DNA of 64,000 bases from Streptomyces odontomachi (lineage in GTDB: Bacteria; Actinomycetota; Actinomycetes; Streptomycetales; Streptomycetaceae): contig NZ_JAMJWG010000002.1 in assembly GCF_024435355.1 (NCBI RefSeq), forward strand, positions 310,001 through 374,000, written 5' to 3'. Below, in pieces: positions 34,360 through 41,870 of this stretch. The notes beneath the pieces were generated by a model. That model did not search any database, had not been told where the DNA came from, and was given only the letters and a program-made list of their open reading frames with translations. Each line of letters starts with the position of its first letter. Position 1 is the stretch's first letter. Made by a program: the position numbers and the translations under genes.

Positions 34360-34365
34360 ATATTA
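34360..34365 (-). promoter_or_regulatory. Candidate -10 box for etfBA
   Basis: The minus strand reads TAATAT here, in an AT-rich patch within otherwise GC-rich DNA, giving a leader of roughly 100 nt. The -35 match is poor. Small hairpins such as CTGCC/GGCAG near 34290-34305 occur within the leader. Confidence 0.4.
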
Positions 34366-34470
34366 CTCGCCAGTACAGCCAAGAGCCTGCCCGCTGAGCA
34401 AGCGCTTTGAACTGTGATGTTCGCAACGCTCTGTAACCACGGGGTGCGCAAGCATCGGCGGTGGCGCGTC

Positions 34471-34998
34471 CTACTGGTCGCGCAGGACCCGGAAGCCGCC
34501 CTCGTGGTAGAGCAGCGGCCGTCCCACGCCCGTGGCGTCGCCGTCGACGGGCTCGGCCAGGACGATGCGGTGATCGCCGGCGGGCACCCGGGCCACGACG
34601 CGGCAGACCAGCCACGCGGGCACGTCCCCCAGAATCGGGACGCCGCCGGTGCCGGGACGCCAGCGGGTGGGTGGGCCGAACCGGTCGGCGCCGCTGCGCG
34701 CGAAGGTCGCGGCGACCTCGTGCTGGTGCTCGCCGAGTATGTGCACCCCGACATGCGTGGCCCGGGATACCGCCGGCCAGCTGGACGCGGTCAGGCCGAT
34801 GCCGAAGGACAGCAGCGGCGGATCGAGGGAGACCGAGGTGAGCGAGGTGGCGGTGAAGCCGACCGGCACCTCGCCACCTGCGGTGATGACGGCTACGCCG
34901 GCCGCGTGGCGACGGAAGACGGCGCGCAGCAGCTCGGGGGTGTCAAGGGAACCGGAGGTGGGGAACGGGGCGGAGCCAAGGTCGGGCGAGGCCGTCAT
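34471..34998 (-). CDS. Flavin reductase family protein
   Basis: A 175-residue FMN-binding split-barrel protein. AVFRRHAAGVAVITAGG and VGFTATSLTSVSLDPPLLSFGI (quoted in part) form the FMN site and resemble HpaC-like reductases that supply reduced flavin to monooxygenases, with SGADRFGPPTRW later. The ATG at 34998 has AAGGATG upstream. No partner monooxygenase is in the window. The gene lies 215 bp from etfB on the same strand but upstream of it, probably in a separate transcript. Confidence 0.87.
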   Translation of the reverse strand: MTASPDLGSAPFPTSGSLDTPELLRAVFRRHAAGVAVITAGGEVPVGFTATSLTSVSLDPPLLSFGIGLTASSWPAVSRATHVGVHILGEHQHEVAATFARSGADRFGPPTRWRPGTGGVPILGDVPAWLVCRVVARVPAGDHRIVLAEPVDGDATGVGRPLLYHEGGFRVLRDQ

Positions 34999-35053
34999 GG
35001 AGTCATCCTTCTGCGGGAGAGGAGGGTGGCCGGGTCCTTCGCTGCTCAGCTCT

Positions 35054-35122
35054 CCGGACAACACGCGCTCGCGGTATGAGCGAGGTTCCTGTGCACTCGC
35101 GCGATGAAGTGACGTTGTCCGG
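35054..35122. repeat. Nine-base inverted repeat upstream of flavin reductase
   Basis: CCGGACAAC at 35054-35062 and GTTGTCCGG at 35114-35122 are exact inverted copies 51 bp apart, in the 217-bp gap between the flavin reductase and thioredoxin genes. They may be paired regulator half-sites; no gene was found in this gap. Confidence 0.5.
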
Positions 35123-35215
35123 GCATGACATCAGGCTGACGACACAGCGGGGTGCGGTCAAGAAGATCACGGGATTCTGGGACACGCGTCACCGTGGGCA
35201 GCCGGCCGGTCGTGG

Positions 35216-35542
35216 TCACACGGCCTCCCCCAGGGCCGCAACGACGTCCACCTTGCGCGGCTGGCCCGTCGCACGGCGCACGATGTGCCCGCCGGCGTCG
35301 AGCACCAGCACGGTGGGCGTCTTCACGATGCCCAAGGACCGCACCAGGTCGAGATGATGCTCGGCATCGACCTCGACATGGGCGACCCCGGGCACCATGG
35401 CCGCGACATCGGCGAGAATCCGCCGGGTGGCTCGGCAGGGCTGGCAGAACGCGGTGGAGAACTGGAGGAGGGTGGCGCGCTCCCCGAGCGGCCGGCCCAG
35501 CTGCACGGCCCCGATGCGCTCGCCGTCGTCGCCCTGACGCAC
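35216..35542 (-). CDS. Thioredoxin-fold protein
   Basis: The 108-residue protein has a thioredoxin fold with redox motif CQPC in LLQFSTAFCQPCRATRR and the cis-proline in VKTPTVLVLD. It should exchange disulfides. GTG at 35542 has GGAGG six bases upstream. The frame stays open further upstream but the added residues are Arg-rich rather than a membrane anchor, so I keep the short form. Some relatives as I remember them have an N-terminal membrane helix, absent here. It lies 201 bp downstream of the threonine aldolase gene on the same strand. Confidence 0.8.
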   Translation of the reverse strand: MRQGDDGERIGAVQLGRPLGERATLLQFSTAFCQPCRATRRILADVAAMVPGVAHVEVDAEHHLDLVRSLGIVKTPTVLVLDAGGHIVRRATGQPRKVDVVAALGEAV

Positions 35543-35743
35543 CCGCGCCCTCCGTCCCTCATGTCCTCGTCCGGGCCGGCGTGCTGTCGTGCGGTCGGCC
35601 CCGTGCCGGCACCCGCGTGCCCGTGGCTGTAGCGCTCGCCGGGCGGCAAAGATTCCCGGAGCGACTCCCGGGTGGACGTTTTCGGACGCGACGCGCAGCG
35701 GCTCCGTGCCAGGGCGTCGGGCCGGGTGCCGGCATGGCGCGGG

Positions 35744-36823
35744 TCAGCGCGCCATCTCCTCCTTCACTGCGGCCACGAAGGAGTCGATGTCGTCCTCGGT
35801 GGTGTCGAAGGCGCACATCCAGCGCACATCGCCGGCCGACTCGTCCCAGAAGTAGAAGCGGTAGCGCTTCTGGAGGCGTTCGCTGACGTCGTGCGGCAGC
35901 CGGGCGAAGACGGCATTGGCCTGCACGGGGTAAAGGATGTCCACGCCGGGCACCGAGCGCACTCCCTCGGCGAGCCGCTGGGCCATCTCGTTGGCGTGCC
36001 GGGCGTTGCGCAGCCAGAGGTCCTTGGCGAGCAGCGCCTCCAGTTGCACGGACACGAAGCGCATCTTGGAGGCGAGTTGCATGGACAGTTTGCGCAGGTG
36101 CTTCATGTGGCGGACGGCGCCGGGGTTGAGCACGACGACGGCCTCGCCGAAGAGGGCGCCGTTCTTGGTGCCGCCGAAGGACAGCACGTCGACGCCCACG
36201 GCGTTGGTGAAGGCACGCATCGGCACGTCCAGCGAGGCCGCCGCGTTGGCGATGCGCGCGCCGTCCATGTGCACCGTCATGCCGAGTTGGTGGGCGTGCT
36301 CGCAGATGGCGCGCACCTCGGCGGGCGTGTAGACGGTGCCCAGCTCGGTGTTCTGGGTGATCGAGACGACCTGGGGCATCGCCCGGTGCTCGTCGTCGAA
36401 GCCGAACGCCTGCCGGTCGATCAGCTCGGGGGTCAGCTTGCCGTCGGGCGTGGGGACGGTGAGCAGCTTCAGGCCGCCGACCCGCTCGGGCGCGCCGCAC
36501 TCGTCGACATGGACGTGCGCGGTGTCCGCGCAGACGACGGCGCCCCAGCGGTCGGTGAGCGCCTGGAGCGCGACGACGTTGGCGCCGGTGCCGTTGAAGA
36601 CCGGGAAGGCTTCGGCGGTGCCGCCGAAGTGGCTGCGGATGACCTGCTGGAGATGCGCGGTGTAGTCGTCCTCGCCGTAGGCGATCTGGTGGCCTCCGTT
36701 GGCGACGGCGAGCGCGGCGAGGACCTCCGGGTGGGCGCCCGCGTAGTTGTCGCTGGCGAAGCCACGTATGCCCGGGTCGTGATGACGGCGGGCGTCGGTC
36801 CGCGGCGGGTTGAGGGGGGTCAC
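35744..36823 (-). CDS. Low-specificity L-threonine aldolase family (PLP)
   Basis: This 359-residue PLP enzyme has the beta-eliminating-lyase fold. FASDNYAGAHPEV is at the start, AYGEDDYTAHLQ and FNGTGANVVAL follow, HMDGARIANAAASL holds the PLP aspartate, and SFGGTKNGALFGEAVV contains the Schiff-base lysine. It likely cleaves L-threonine or another beta-hydroxy amino acid to glycine and an aldehyde. I start it at GTG 36823, which overlaps the SDR stop as GTGA; a GTG at 36841 is also possible. It is third in the DUF6421-SDR operon. Confidence 0.88.
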   Translation of the reverse strand: MTPLNPPRTDARRHHDPGIRGFASDNYAGAHPEVLAALAVANGGHQIAYGEDDYTAHLQQVIRSHFGGTAEAFPVFNGTGANVVALQALTDRWGAVVCADTAHVHVDECGAPERVGGLKLLTVPTPDGKLTPELIDRQAFGFDDEHRAMPQVVSITQNTELGTVYTPAEVRAICEHAHQLGMTVHMDGARIANAAASLDVPMRAFTNAVGVDVLSFGGTKNGALFGEAVVVLNPGAVRHMKHLRKLSMQLASKMRFVSVQLEALLAKDLWLRNARHANEMAQRLAEGVRSVPGVDILYPVQANAVFARLPHDVSERLQKRYRFYFWDESAGDVRWMCAFDTTEDDIDSFVAAVKEEMAR

Positions 36824-37569
36824 GGCTTCTCGGTCAGCCACAGGCGGTTTCCGTTCACTTCCCGGGCGGGCCTCTCCCAGATTCCGGCGATGGCGTCAGC
36901 CAGTTCTCCGACGTCCGTGAAGCCCGCGAACTTGGCGTTCGGCCGCTCGGCCCGCATCGCGTCGTGCACGAGCGCCTTGACCACCAGGATCGCAGCCGCG
37001 GCCTGCGGACCTGCGTCGCCCCCTGCCTTGCGGAAGTCGTCGGCCATGGCGAGCGTCCAGGCCTCGGCTGCCGCCTTCGCCGCGGCGTAGGCGGCGTTGC
37101 CGGCCGTGGGGCGGCTCGCGCCGGCCGCGCTGACCAGCACGAACCGGCCGCGCTCGCTCCGGCCGATGGCGCCGTGGAAGGCCAGGGAGGTCTGCTGCAC
37201 GGTGCGGATCAACAGCTTCTCCAGCAGATCCCAGTCCGCGGGGTCGGTGGCTGCGAAGCCCTTGCTGCCGCGCCAGCCGCCGACCAGGTGGACCAGGCCG
37301 TCGACGTGCCCGTACGCCTTCTCGGTGCGCTCCGCCCACTCCCGGGTGGCCGCCCGATCGAGCAGGTCGACCCGCTCGCCGACGACCGTGGCACCCGGGT
37401 GCGCCGTGCGGGCCGCGTCGACCGCCTCCGCGAGCCGGTCTTCGTCCGCGTCGGCGCCGACCACCGTGGCGCCCGCCCCGGCCAGCCGCAGCAGGGCCGC
37501 CCGGCCCGCGGGGCCGCCGGCGCCCGCGACCGCCACCACCGCCCCGGACAGCGCGCTGTTGCCCGTCAT
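36820..37569 (-). CDS. SDR family oxidoreductase
   Basis: The 249-residue protein is a classical short-chain dehydrogenase in outline. The glycine-rich cofactor loop is AVVAVAGAGGPAGRAAL instead of the strict TGxxxGxG. Downstream are LVHLVGGWRGSKGF in the NAG position, a catalytic serine in LVSAAGASRP and YAAAKAAAEAW with the YxxxK pair. It would use NAD(P)H on a carbonyl or alcohol. The ATG at 37569 has GGAGGTGA seven bases upstream, better than the upstream ATG 37599 that overlaps the DUF6421 stop. The gene is coupled to its neighbours on both sides. Confidence 0.87.
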   Translation of the reverse strand: MTGNSALSGAVVAVAGAGGPAGRAALLRLAGAGATVVGADADEDRLAEAVDAARTAHPGATVVGERVDLLDRAATREWAERTEKAYGHVDGLVHLVGGWRGSKGFAATDPADWDLLEKLLIRTVQQTSLAFHGAIGRSERGRFVLVSAAGASRPTAGNAAYAAAKAAAEAWTLAMADDFRKAGGDAGPQAAAAILVVKALVHDAMRAERPNAKFAGFTDVGELADAIAGIWERPAREVNGNRLWLTEKP

Positions 37570-37595
37570 CCTCGTCACCTCCGGCCTCGGGTGGC

Positions 37596-38990
37596 TCATG
37601 CCGCCGCCTTCGGCGCCTGAGCCGTGATTCCCTTGGTCGAGGCGATCACCTTCCGGAGCTTCTTGGCAAGCGCCTCGTAGAACATGCTGAGCGGAAACTC
37701 GTCCTCCAGCACGTCGTCGACGAGCTTGCGCGGCGGCAGGCTCAGGTCGAGCGCCTCGGGGCCCTTGGCCCAGCGGGAGCCGGGGTGCGGGGAGAGGTAG
37801 CGGGAGACCAGCTCGTAGCCGGCGAACCAGTGCACCAGTTTCGGACGGTCGATGCCGCTGCGGTACAGCGCCTCGATCTCGGCGCACAGGTCCTTGGTGA
37901 CCTGCGGGGCGCGCTCCCAGTCGATGCTCAGGGTGTTGTCGGTCCAGCGGACCACGTCGTGCTGGTGCAGGTAGGCGAAGAGGAGCTGGCCGCCGAGCCC
38001 GTCGTAGTTGCGCACCCGCTGCCCGGTGACGGGGAAGCGGAAGATCCGGTCGAAGAGCACCGCGTGCTGGACGTCACGGCCCTGCGGCATGCCCTCGGCG
38101 GCCAGCTCGGTGGCCTCCCGGAAGGTCGTCAGGTCGCAGCGCAGCTCCTCCAGACCGTACATCCAGAACGGCTGGCGCTGCTTGATCATGAACGGGTCGA
38201 AGGGCAGGTCGCCATGGCTGTGGGTGCGGTCGTGGATCAGGTCCCACAGGACGAACGCCTGCTGGCAGCGGTCCTGGTCCTCGATCATCTCGCTGATGTC
38301 GTCGGGCAGTTCGAGCCCGAGCACGTCGACCGCCGCGCCGACGACGCGGCGGAAGCGGGCGGCCTCGCGGTCACAGAAGATCGCGCCCCAGCTGAAGCGG
38401 GCCGGCGCCTCGCGCACCGCGATGGTCTCCGGGAAGAGCACGGCGGAGTTGGTGTCGTACCCGGCGGTGAAGTCCTCGAAGGTGATGCCGCAGAAGAGGG
38501 GGTTGTCGTAGCGGGTGCGCTCCAGTGCGGCGAGCCACTCGGGCCACACCATGCGCATCACCAGCGCTTCGAAGTTGCGGTCGGGGTTGCCGTTCTGCGT
38601 GTACATCGGGAAGACCACGAGGTGCTCCAGGCCGTCCTCGCGGTGCGCGGCGGGCTGGAAGGCCAGCAGCGAGTCGAGGAAGTCGGGGACCTGGAATCCC
38701 TCGTCGGCCCAGCGCCGCAGATCGGTGACGAGGGCCTGGTGGTACGCGGCGTCGTGCGGCAGCAGCGGGGCGAGCCGCTCAATGGCCGAGATGACGCGGG
38801 CGACCGCCTCCCCTGCGGCGTCGTGCGACGGGGCGCCCTCGGCGTCGAAGTCGATGGAGCCATCCGCCGACTGCCACGGCCTGATCGCTTCGACCGTCTC
38901 CTTCAGGAGCTGCCAGGCAGGATGCTGTACCACGCGCGAGACAGGATAAACATCCTTCTCCGTACGTTTGCGCGTGAGCATTTCCGTCAT
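37596..38990 (-). CDS. DUF6421 family protein with HDxxH...EE motif
   Basis: A 464-residue soluble protein that I assign to DUF6421, of unknown function. At 253-261 it reads HDRTHSHGD, and E281-E282 follow in GLEELRCDL. The spacing resembles zinc peptidases of the gluzincin type (HExxH or HExxxH plus a downstream EE, as in dipeptidyl peptidase III), with Asp replacing the usual Glu. There is no signal peptide or membrane helix. The ATG at 38990 has a perfect GGAGGAGG site. It is first in a three-gene operon with an SDR and a threonine-aldolase-like enzyme, so a metabolic role in amino-acid or amino-alcohol processing is plausible but unproven. Confidence 0.75.
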   Translation of the reverse strand: MTEMLTRKRTEKDVYPVSRVVQHPAWQLLKETVEAIRPWQSADGSIDFDAEGAPSHDAAGEAVARVISAIERLAPLLPHDAAYHQALVTDLRRWADEGFQVPDFLDSLLAFQPAAHREDGLEHLVVFPMYTQNGNPDRNFEALVMRMVWPEWLAALERTRYDNPLFCGITFEDFTAGYDTNSAVLFPETIAVREAPARFSWGAIFCDREAARFRRVVGAAVDVLGLELPDDISEMIEDQDRCQQAFVLWDLIHDRTHSHGDLPFDPFMIKQRQPFWMYGLEELRCDLTTFREATELAAEGMPQGRDVQHAVLFDRIFRFPVTGQRVRNYDGLGGQLLFAYLHQHDVVRWTDNTLSIDWERAPQVTKDLCAEIEALYRSGIDRPKLVHWFAGYELVSRYLSPHPGSRWAKGPEALDLSLPPRKLVDDVLEDEFPLSMFYEALAKKLRKVIASTKGITAQAPKAAA

Positions 38991-39440
38991 GACCCCTCCT
39001 CCGCAGGATAACTTCTCGTACGACCCACGGTATGCGGACATGGCCACCTCTCACAAGTCGGCGTTGGATAAATCATCCTGCGATCGGACGCCCAGACAGA
39101 TGTTTTTTCGGCCTCACCCGGGTTCCACGGGCGCGTCGTACGGAAAATCCGCGGTTGCGCCGGCTGAATCTCAGGCGCCGGGGCCGCGTTCGGTCACGTC
39201 ATCGCGGACACGCCCACGCACGGGTGAGGCGGGACACCCGAGACGAGCGGGCCAAACACCCCACGGGGCATCCACACCGGTCTTCGGCCAGTCGCGTCGG
39301 AGCGGTTCCCTCAGCCAGGAGGGCCGTTAGGCTGCGTGCCCTGGCCGCGTGGACCGCCCGCCCCCTCCCCGCGTCGTTTCCGGGACGGGATACCCGTGCC
39401 GCGCGGGAGCCGAGCCGCCGTCGACGGAAGCGAGTGAACC
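38991..39440. other. 450-bp divergent intergenic region
   Basis: Holds the DUF6421 promoter near 39027-39056 and, at the far end, the start region of the glycerophosphodiesterase. GGATAAATCATCC at 39066-39078 echoes GGATAAACATCC at 38944-38955 inside the DUF6421 coding start. Open frames here have no start signals or recognisable products. Confidence 0.5.
39027..39056 (-). promoter_or_regulatory. Promoter of the DUF6421 operon
   Basis: On the minus strand TTGTGA (39051-39056) and TACCGT (39027-39032) are 18 bp apart, giving a leader of about 30 nt that contains the GGAGGAGG ribosome site. Confidence 0.6.
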
Positions 39441-40124
39441 TTGAACTTCCTCACCATCGGTCATCGTGGCGTCATGGGTGTCGCGCCAGAGAACACCCTG
39501 CGTTCGTTCCTTGCGGCGCAGCGCGCCGGACTGGACGTGATCGAACTCGATCTGCATCTGAGCAAGGACGGCGCCCTCGTCGTCATGCACGACGCCGACG
39601 TGGACCGCACGACCGACGGCACCGGGCCGATCGCCGAGCAGACCCTGGACGAGCTGCGCGCCCTGGACGCCGGGGGCGGCGAGCGCATCCCGGTCTTCGA
39701 GGAGGTGCTGGACGCCGTCACCGCGCCGCTACAGGCCGAGATCAAGGACGTCGCCGCGGCCAAGGCGCTGGCCGAGGTGATGAACGCCCGGGATCTCGTC
39801 GCCCGGGTCGACGTGCTGTCCTTCCACGACGCGGCGCTCGCCGAGGTCGCCCGGCTGGTGCCGGGAGTGCGCACCATGCTGGTCGCGAGCGAGTACGGCA
39901 CGGGCGTGGTGGAGCGGGCCGTCGCGATCGGGGCGACGGGACTGGCGCTGGACATCCAGAAGATCAGCCTGGAGGTCGTCGAGCACGCCAGGAAGGCGGA
40001 CCTGAGAATCACCGGCTGGGTCGTCAACACCCAGGACCACCTGCGTCTGGTCCGCGCCCTGGAGCTGGACGGCGCCACCACCGACTATCCGGAGATCAAA
40101 CGGACCGCCCGATTCACCGCCTGA
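39441..40124 (+). CDS. Glycerophosphodiester phosphodiesterase
   Basis: The 227-residue enzyme has the GDPD barrel motifs: IGHRGVMGVAPENTLRSF near residue 6, IELDLHLSKDGALVVMHDADVDRTTDGTG (quoted in part, containing the ExD metal site and general-base histidine) and a late VNTQDHLRLV. It hydrolyses glycerophosphodiesters to glycerol-3-phosphate and an alcohol. No signal peptide is seen, so it acts in the cytoplasm. The TTG start gives the exact family N-terminus; the ribosome site (GGAAG, 39426-39430) is modest. Confidence 0.9.
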   Translation: MNFLTIGHRGVMGVAPENTLRSFLAAQRAGLDVIELDLHLSKDGALVVMHDADVDRTTDGTGPIAEQTLDELRALDAGGGERIPVFEEVLDAVTAPLQAEIKDVAAAKALAEVMNARDLVARVDVLSFHDAALAEVARLVPGVRTMLVASEYGTGVVERAVAIGATGLALDIQKISLEVVEHARKADLRITGWVVNTQDHLRLVRALELDGATTDYPEIKRTARFTA

Positions 40125-40125
40125 A

Positions 40126-40140
40126 CCCCGGCTCCCGGGG
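40126..40140. terminator. Short convergent terminator hairpin
   Basis: CCCCGG-CTC-CCGGGG lies in the 21-bp gap between the convergent phosphodiesterase and GNAT genes. Confidence 0.45.
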
Positions 40141-40145
40141 GCCCG

Positions 40146-40703
40146 TCAGGAGAGCGGCTTGACCAGCAGTTCGAACTCCAGGCCCGGCCGCTGCGGGATA
40201 CCGAAGCGCTCGTCGCCGTACGGGAAGGGGCTGGTCCTGCCCGTACGGCGGTAGCCGCGCCGCTCGTACCAGGCCATCAGGTCCGCACGCACCGAGAGGA
40301 CGGTCATCTGCATCTCGCGTGCGCCCCACTCCTGGCGTGCGTACCGCTCCGCCTCGGCGATCACGGACTTGCCCAGACCGGCGCCCTGGAGCGCGGGGCG
40401 GACGGCGAACATCCCGAAGTAGGCGCTGTCGCCGCGGCGCTCCAGCTGGAAGCAGCCGACGATCAGCCCGTCCCGTTCCACCACGAACAGCCGGCCGTCC
40501 GTGCCGTCGATGACCTCCAGGACGCCCTGCGGGTCGGTGCGCTGCCCCTTGAGGAACTCCGCCTCGGTCGTCCAGCCGGCCCCGGGGCGGCCGGACTCAC
40601 CACGGTAGGCCGAGTCGATGAGCGCGACTAGCTCCTCGGCCTCGCTGTGCAGCGCGTCCCGGAAGAGGAGCGCACCGGTGGCGGGGGGCGGGGCGGTGTC
40701 CAT
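40146..40703 (-). CDS. GNAT family N-acetyltransferase
   Basis: The 185-residue protein has the acetyl-CoA-binding segment FGMFAVRPALQGAGLGKSVIAEAERYA with the QGAGLG loop, followed by MQMTVLSVRADLMAWYERRGYRRTG. A hydrophilic N-terminal strand set precedes these. The substrate is unknown. I start it at ATG 40703, where an alanine/proline-rich lead MDTAPPPATGALLFRDA joins the domain; the upstream frame runs into the divergent VOC promoter. Confidence 0.85.
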   Translation of the reverse strand: MDTAPPPATGALLFRDALHSEAEELVALIDSAYRGESGRPGAGWTTEAEFLKGQRTDPQGVLEVIDGTDGRLFVVERDGLIVGCFQLERRGDSAYFGMFAVRPALQGAGLGKSVIAEAERYARQEWGAREMQMTVLSVRADLMAWYERRGYRRTGRTSPFPYGDERFGIPQRPGLEFELLVKPLS

Positions 40704-40826
40704 GGCACGGTCTCCGGTCTGTGCTGGGGTGCGGGTGAGCGTGGCGGGCCCGGGGTGGTGCCACACGGTCGGTACAGCCCGGATGAGCCTAACCCGAGGG
40801 GCGTGCAGCCCGTAGGGTCGGTCCAT

Positions 40827-41219
40827 ATGGTGCATGTACTCAGCAGCAGAACGCTTCTCCGGCCGACGGATCCCGAGCGCTCGCGCGCCTTCTACGGCAC
40901 TCAGCTGGGCCTCGAGGTCTCCCGCGAGTTCGGCACGGGCCCCGAACGCGGCACGGTCTATTTCCTCGGTGGCGGCTTCCTGGAGGTGTCAGGCCGCTCA
41001 ACCGAGCCGCCGGCGCCCGGCCTCCGGCTGTGGCTCCAGGTGGCGGACGCGGCCGCCGCCCACGAGGAGCTGGCGGCACGCGGCGTGCACGTGCTGCGCC
41101 CGCCGCAGCGCGAGCCCTGGGGACTGATCGAGATGTGGATCGCCGATCCGGACGGGGTCGAGATCTGTGTCGTACAGGTGCCCGACGACCATCCGCTGCG
41201 GTACCGGCCGGGGATCTGA
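40827..41219 (+). CDS. VOC (glyoxalase/bleomycin-resistance) family protein
   Basis: This 130-residue protein has the beta-alpha-beta-beta-beta repeats of the vicinal oxygen chelate fold: RTLLRPTDPERSRAFYGTQLGLEV, then VYFLGGGFLEV, WLQVADAAAAHEEL, and IEMWIADPDGVEICVVQVP with the C-terminal Glu ligand. The first metal position is not the usual histidine, so catalysis is uncertain; it may bind a ligand or drug. A TAGGGT box ending nine bases before the ATG suggests leaderless expression. It is divergent from the GNAT gene. Confidence 0.84.
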   Translation: MVHVLSSRTLLRPTDPERSRAFYGTQLGLEVSREFGTGPERGTVYFLGGGFLEVSGRSTEPPAPGLRLWLQVADAAAAHEELAARGVHVLRPPQREPWGLIEMWIADPDGVEICVVQVPDDHPLRYRPGI

Positions 41220-41339
41220 CGCAACGGGGCCCGGGGCCCCGGGACGGGCGTGCCCGGCGGGGCGAGGAGGGCAGCGGCCGGCAGGGTGAGCAGGGCGGCG
41301 CCCGGCAGGTGCAGGCCGGGCAAGGCCCCAGGGCGGGGC

Positions 41340-41870
41340 TCAGAGCCGGGGACCGCCGAGGCTGCCCTCCAGGCGGGTCAGCAGTTCCCCGAGCCGTTTC
41401 CCGAGCTCCTCGCGACCCGCGGGATCGAGACCGGCAAGGACGCCCTCCTCGTACGACAGCTGCGCCGGCAGCAGCGCGTCGACCAGATCCCGGCCGTCGT
41501 CGGTGAGGGTCACCAGCGCGACGCGCCGGTCACGCGAGTCGCCGCGCCGGCCGACCAGCCCACGCTCGGTGAGCAGCTTCAGCCGCTTGGTGACGCCTGC
41601 CCCGGAGGCGAACGTCTCCCGGGCCAGCTCACCGGGGGTGAGTTCGTGGCCGGTCCGGCGCAGGGCGTTCAGCAGGTCGAATTCGGCGCGGGTGAGTCCC
41701 GCCCGGCGCAGCGGGGCGTCCTCGGCCTGCTGGAGCAGGGCGGCGCAGCGGTTGATCCTGCCGATGATCTCCATCGGGGCGGTGTCGAGATCCGGAAGCA
41801 CCTCGTGCCATTGGCGCACCACCGCGGCCACGGTGTCGTCGGTGGCCGCCGAGCCGTTCCCTGCCGTCAT
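41340..41870 (-). CDS. MarR family transcriptional regulator
   Basis: The 176-residue regulator has a MarR winged helix at about residues 60-130 (ELTPGELARETFASGAGVTKRLKLLTERGLVGRR begins the DNA-binding part) and the DSRDRRVALVTLTDDG wing. Its ATG overlaps the stop of the frameshifted FUSC gene as ATGA, so the two are cotranscribed and the regulator likely controls that membrane protein. An AT-rich palindrome in front of the FUSC gene is the best operator candidate. Confidence 0.9.
   Translation of the reverse strand: MTAGNGSAATDDTVAAVVRQWHEVLPDLDTAPMEIIGRINRCAALLQQAEDAPLRRAGLTRAEFDLLNALRRTGHELTPGELARETFASGAGVTKRLKLLTERGLVGRRGDSRDRRVALVTLTDDGRDLVDALLPAQLSYEEGVLAGLDPAGREELGKRLGELLTRLEGSLGGPRL

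Noticed and set aside
34256..34470. Flavin (FMN) riboswitch before etfB
   Set aside because: A long leader next to flavin genes made it worth checking, but the conserved RFN-element segments (AGGATT, GGTGAAATTCC-like) are absent.
35003..35185. 60-codon minus-strand frame in the gap upstream of the flavin reductase
   Set aside because: No start signal and a tail of ARVVRRAEQRRTRPP; considered as an attenuator peptide but lacks a regulatory run of codons or a terminator pair.
35076..35357. 93-codon plus-strand frame beginning MSEVPVHSRDEV
   Set aside because: The first 40 residues look almost protein-like, but it has no strong ribosome site, overlaps the thioredoxin gene antisense and turns into Arg/Thr-rich nonsense.
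36824..36841. Upstream GTG start for threonine aldolase
   Set aside because: Possible, but GTG 36823 overlaps the SDR stop as GTGA, the usual coupling form, and keeps the family-like N-terminus.
37570..37599. ATG 37599 as the SDR start (ATGA overlap with DUF6421 stop)
   Set aside because: The internal ATG 37569 has a much stronger GGAGGTGA ribosome site, so the 10-residue extension is less likely though not impossible.
39032..40162. 376-codon frame across the DUF6421 upstream region
   Set aside because: Its downstream half is the shifted reading of the glycerophosphodiesterase gene and the composition is Arg/Gly-rich.
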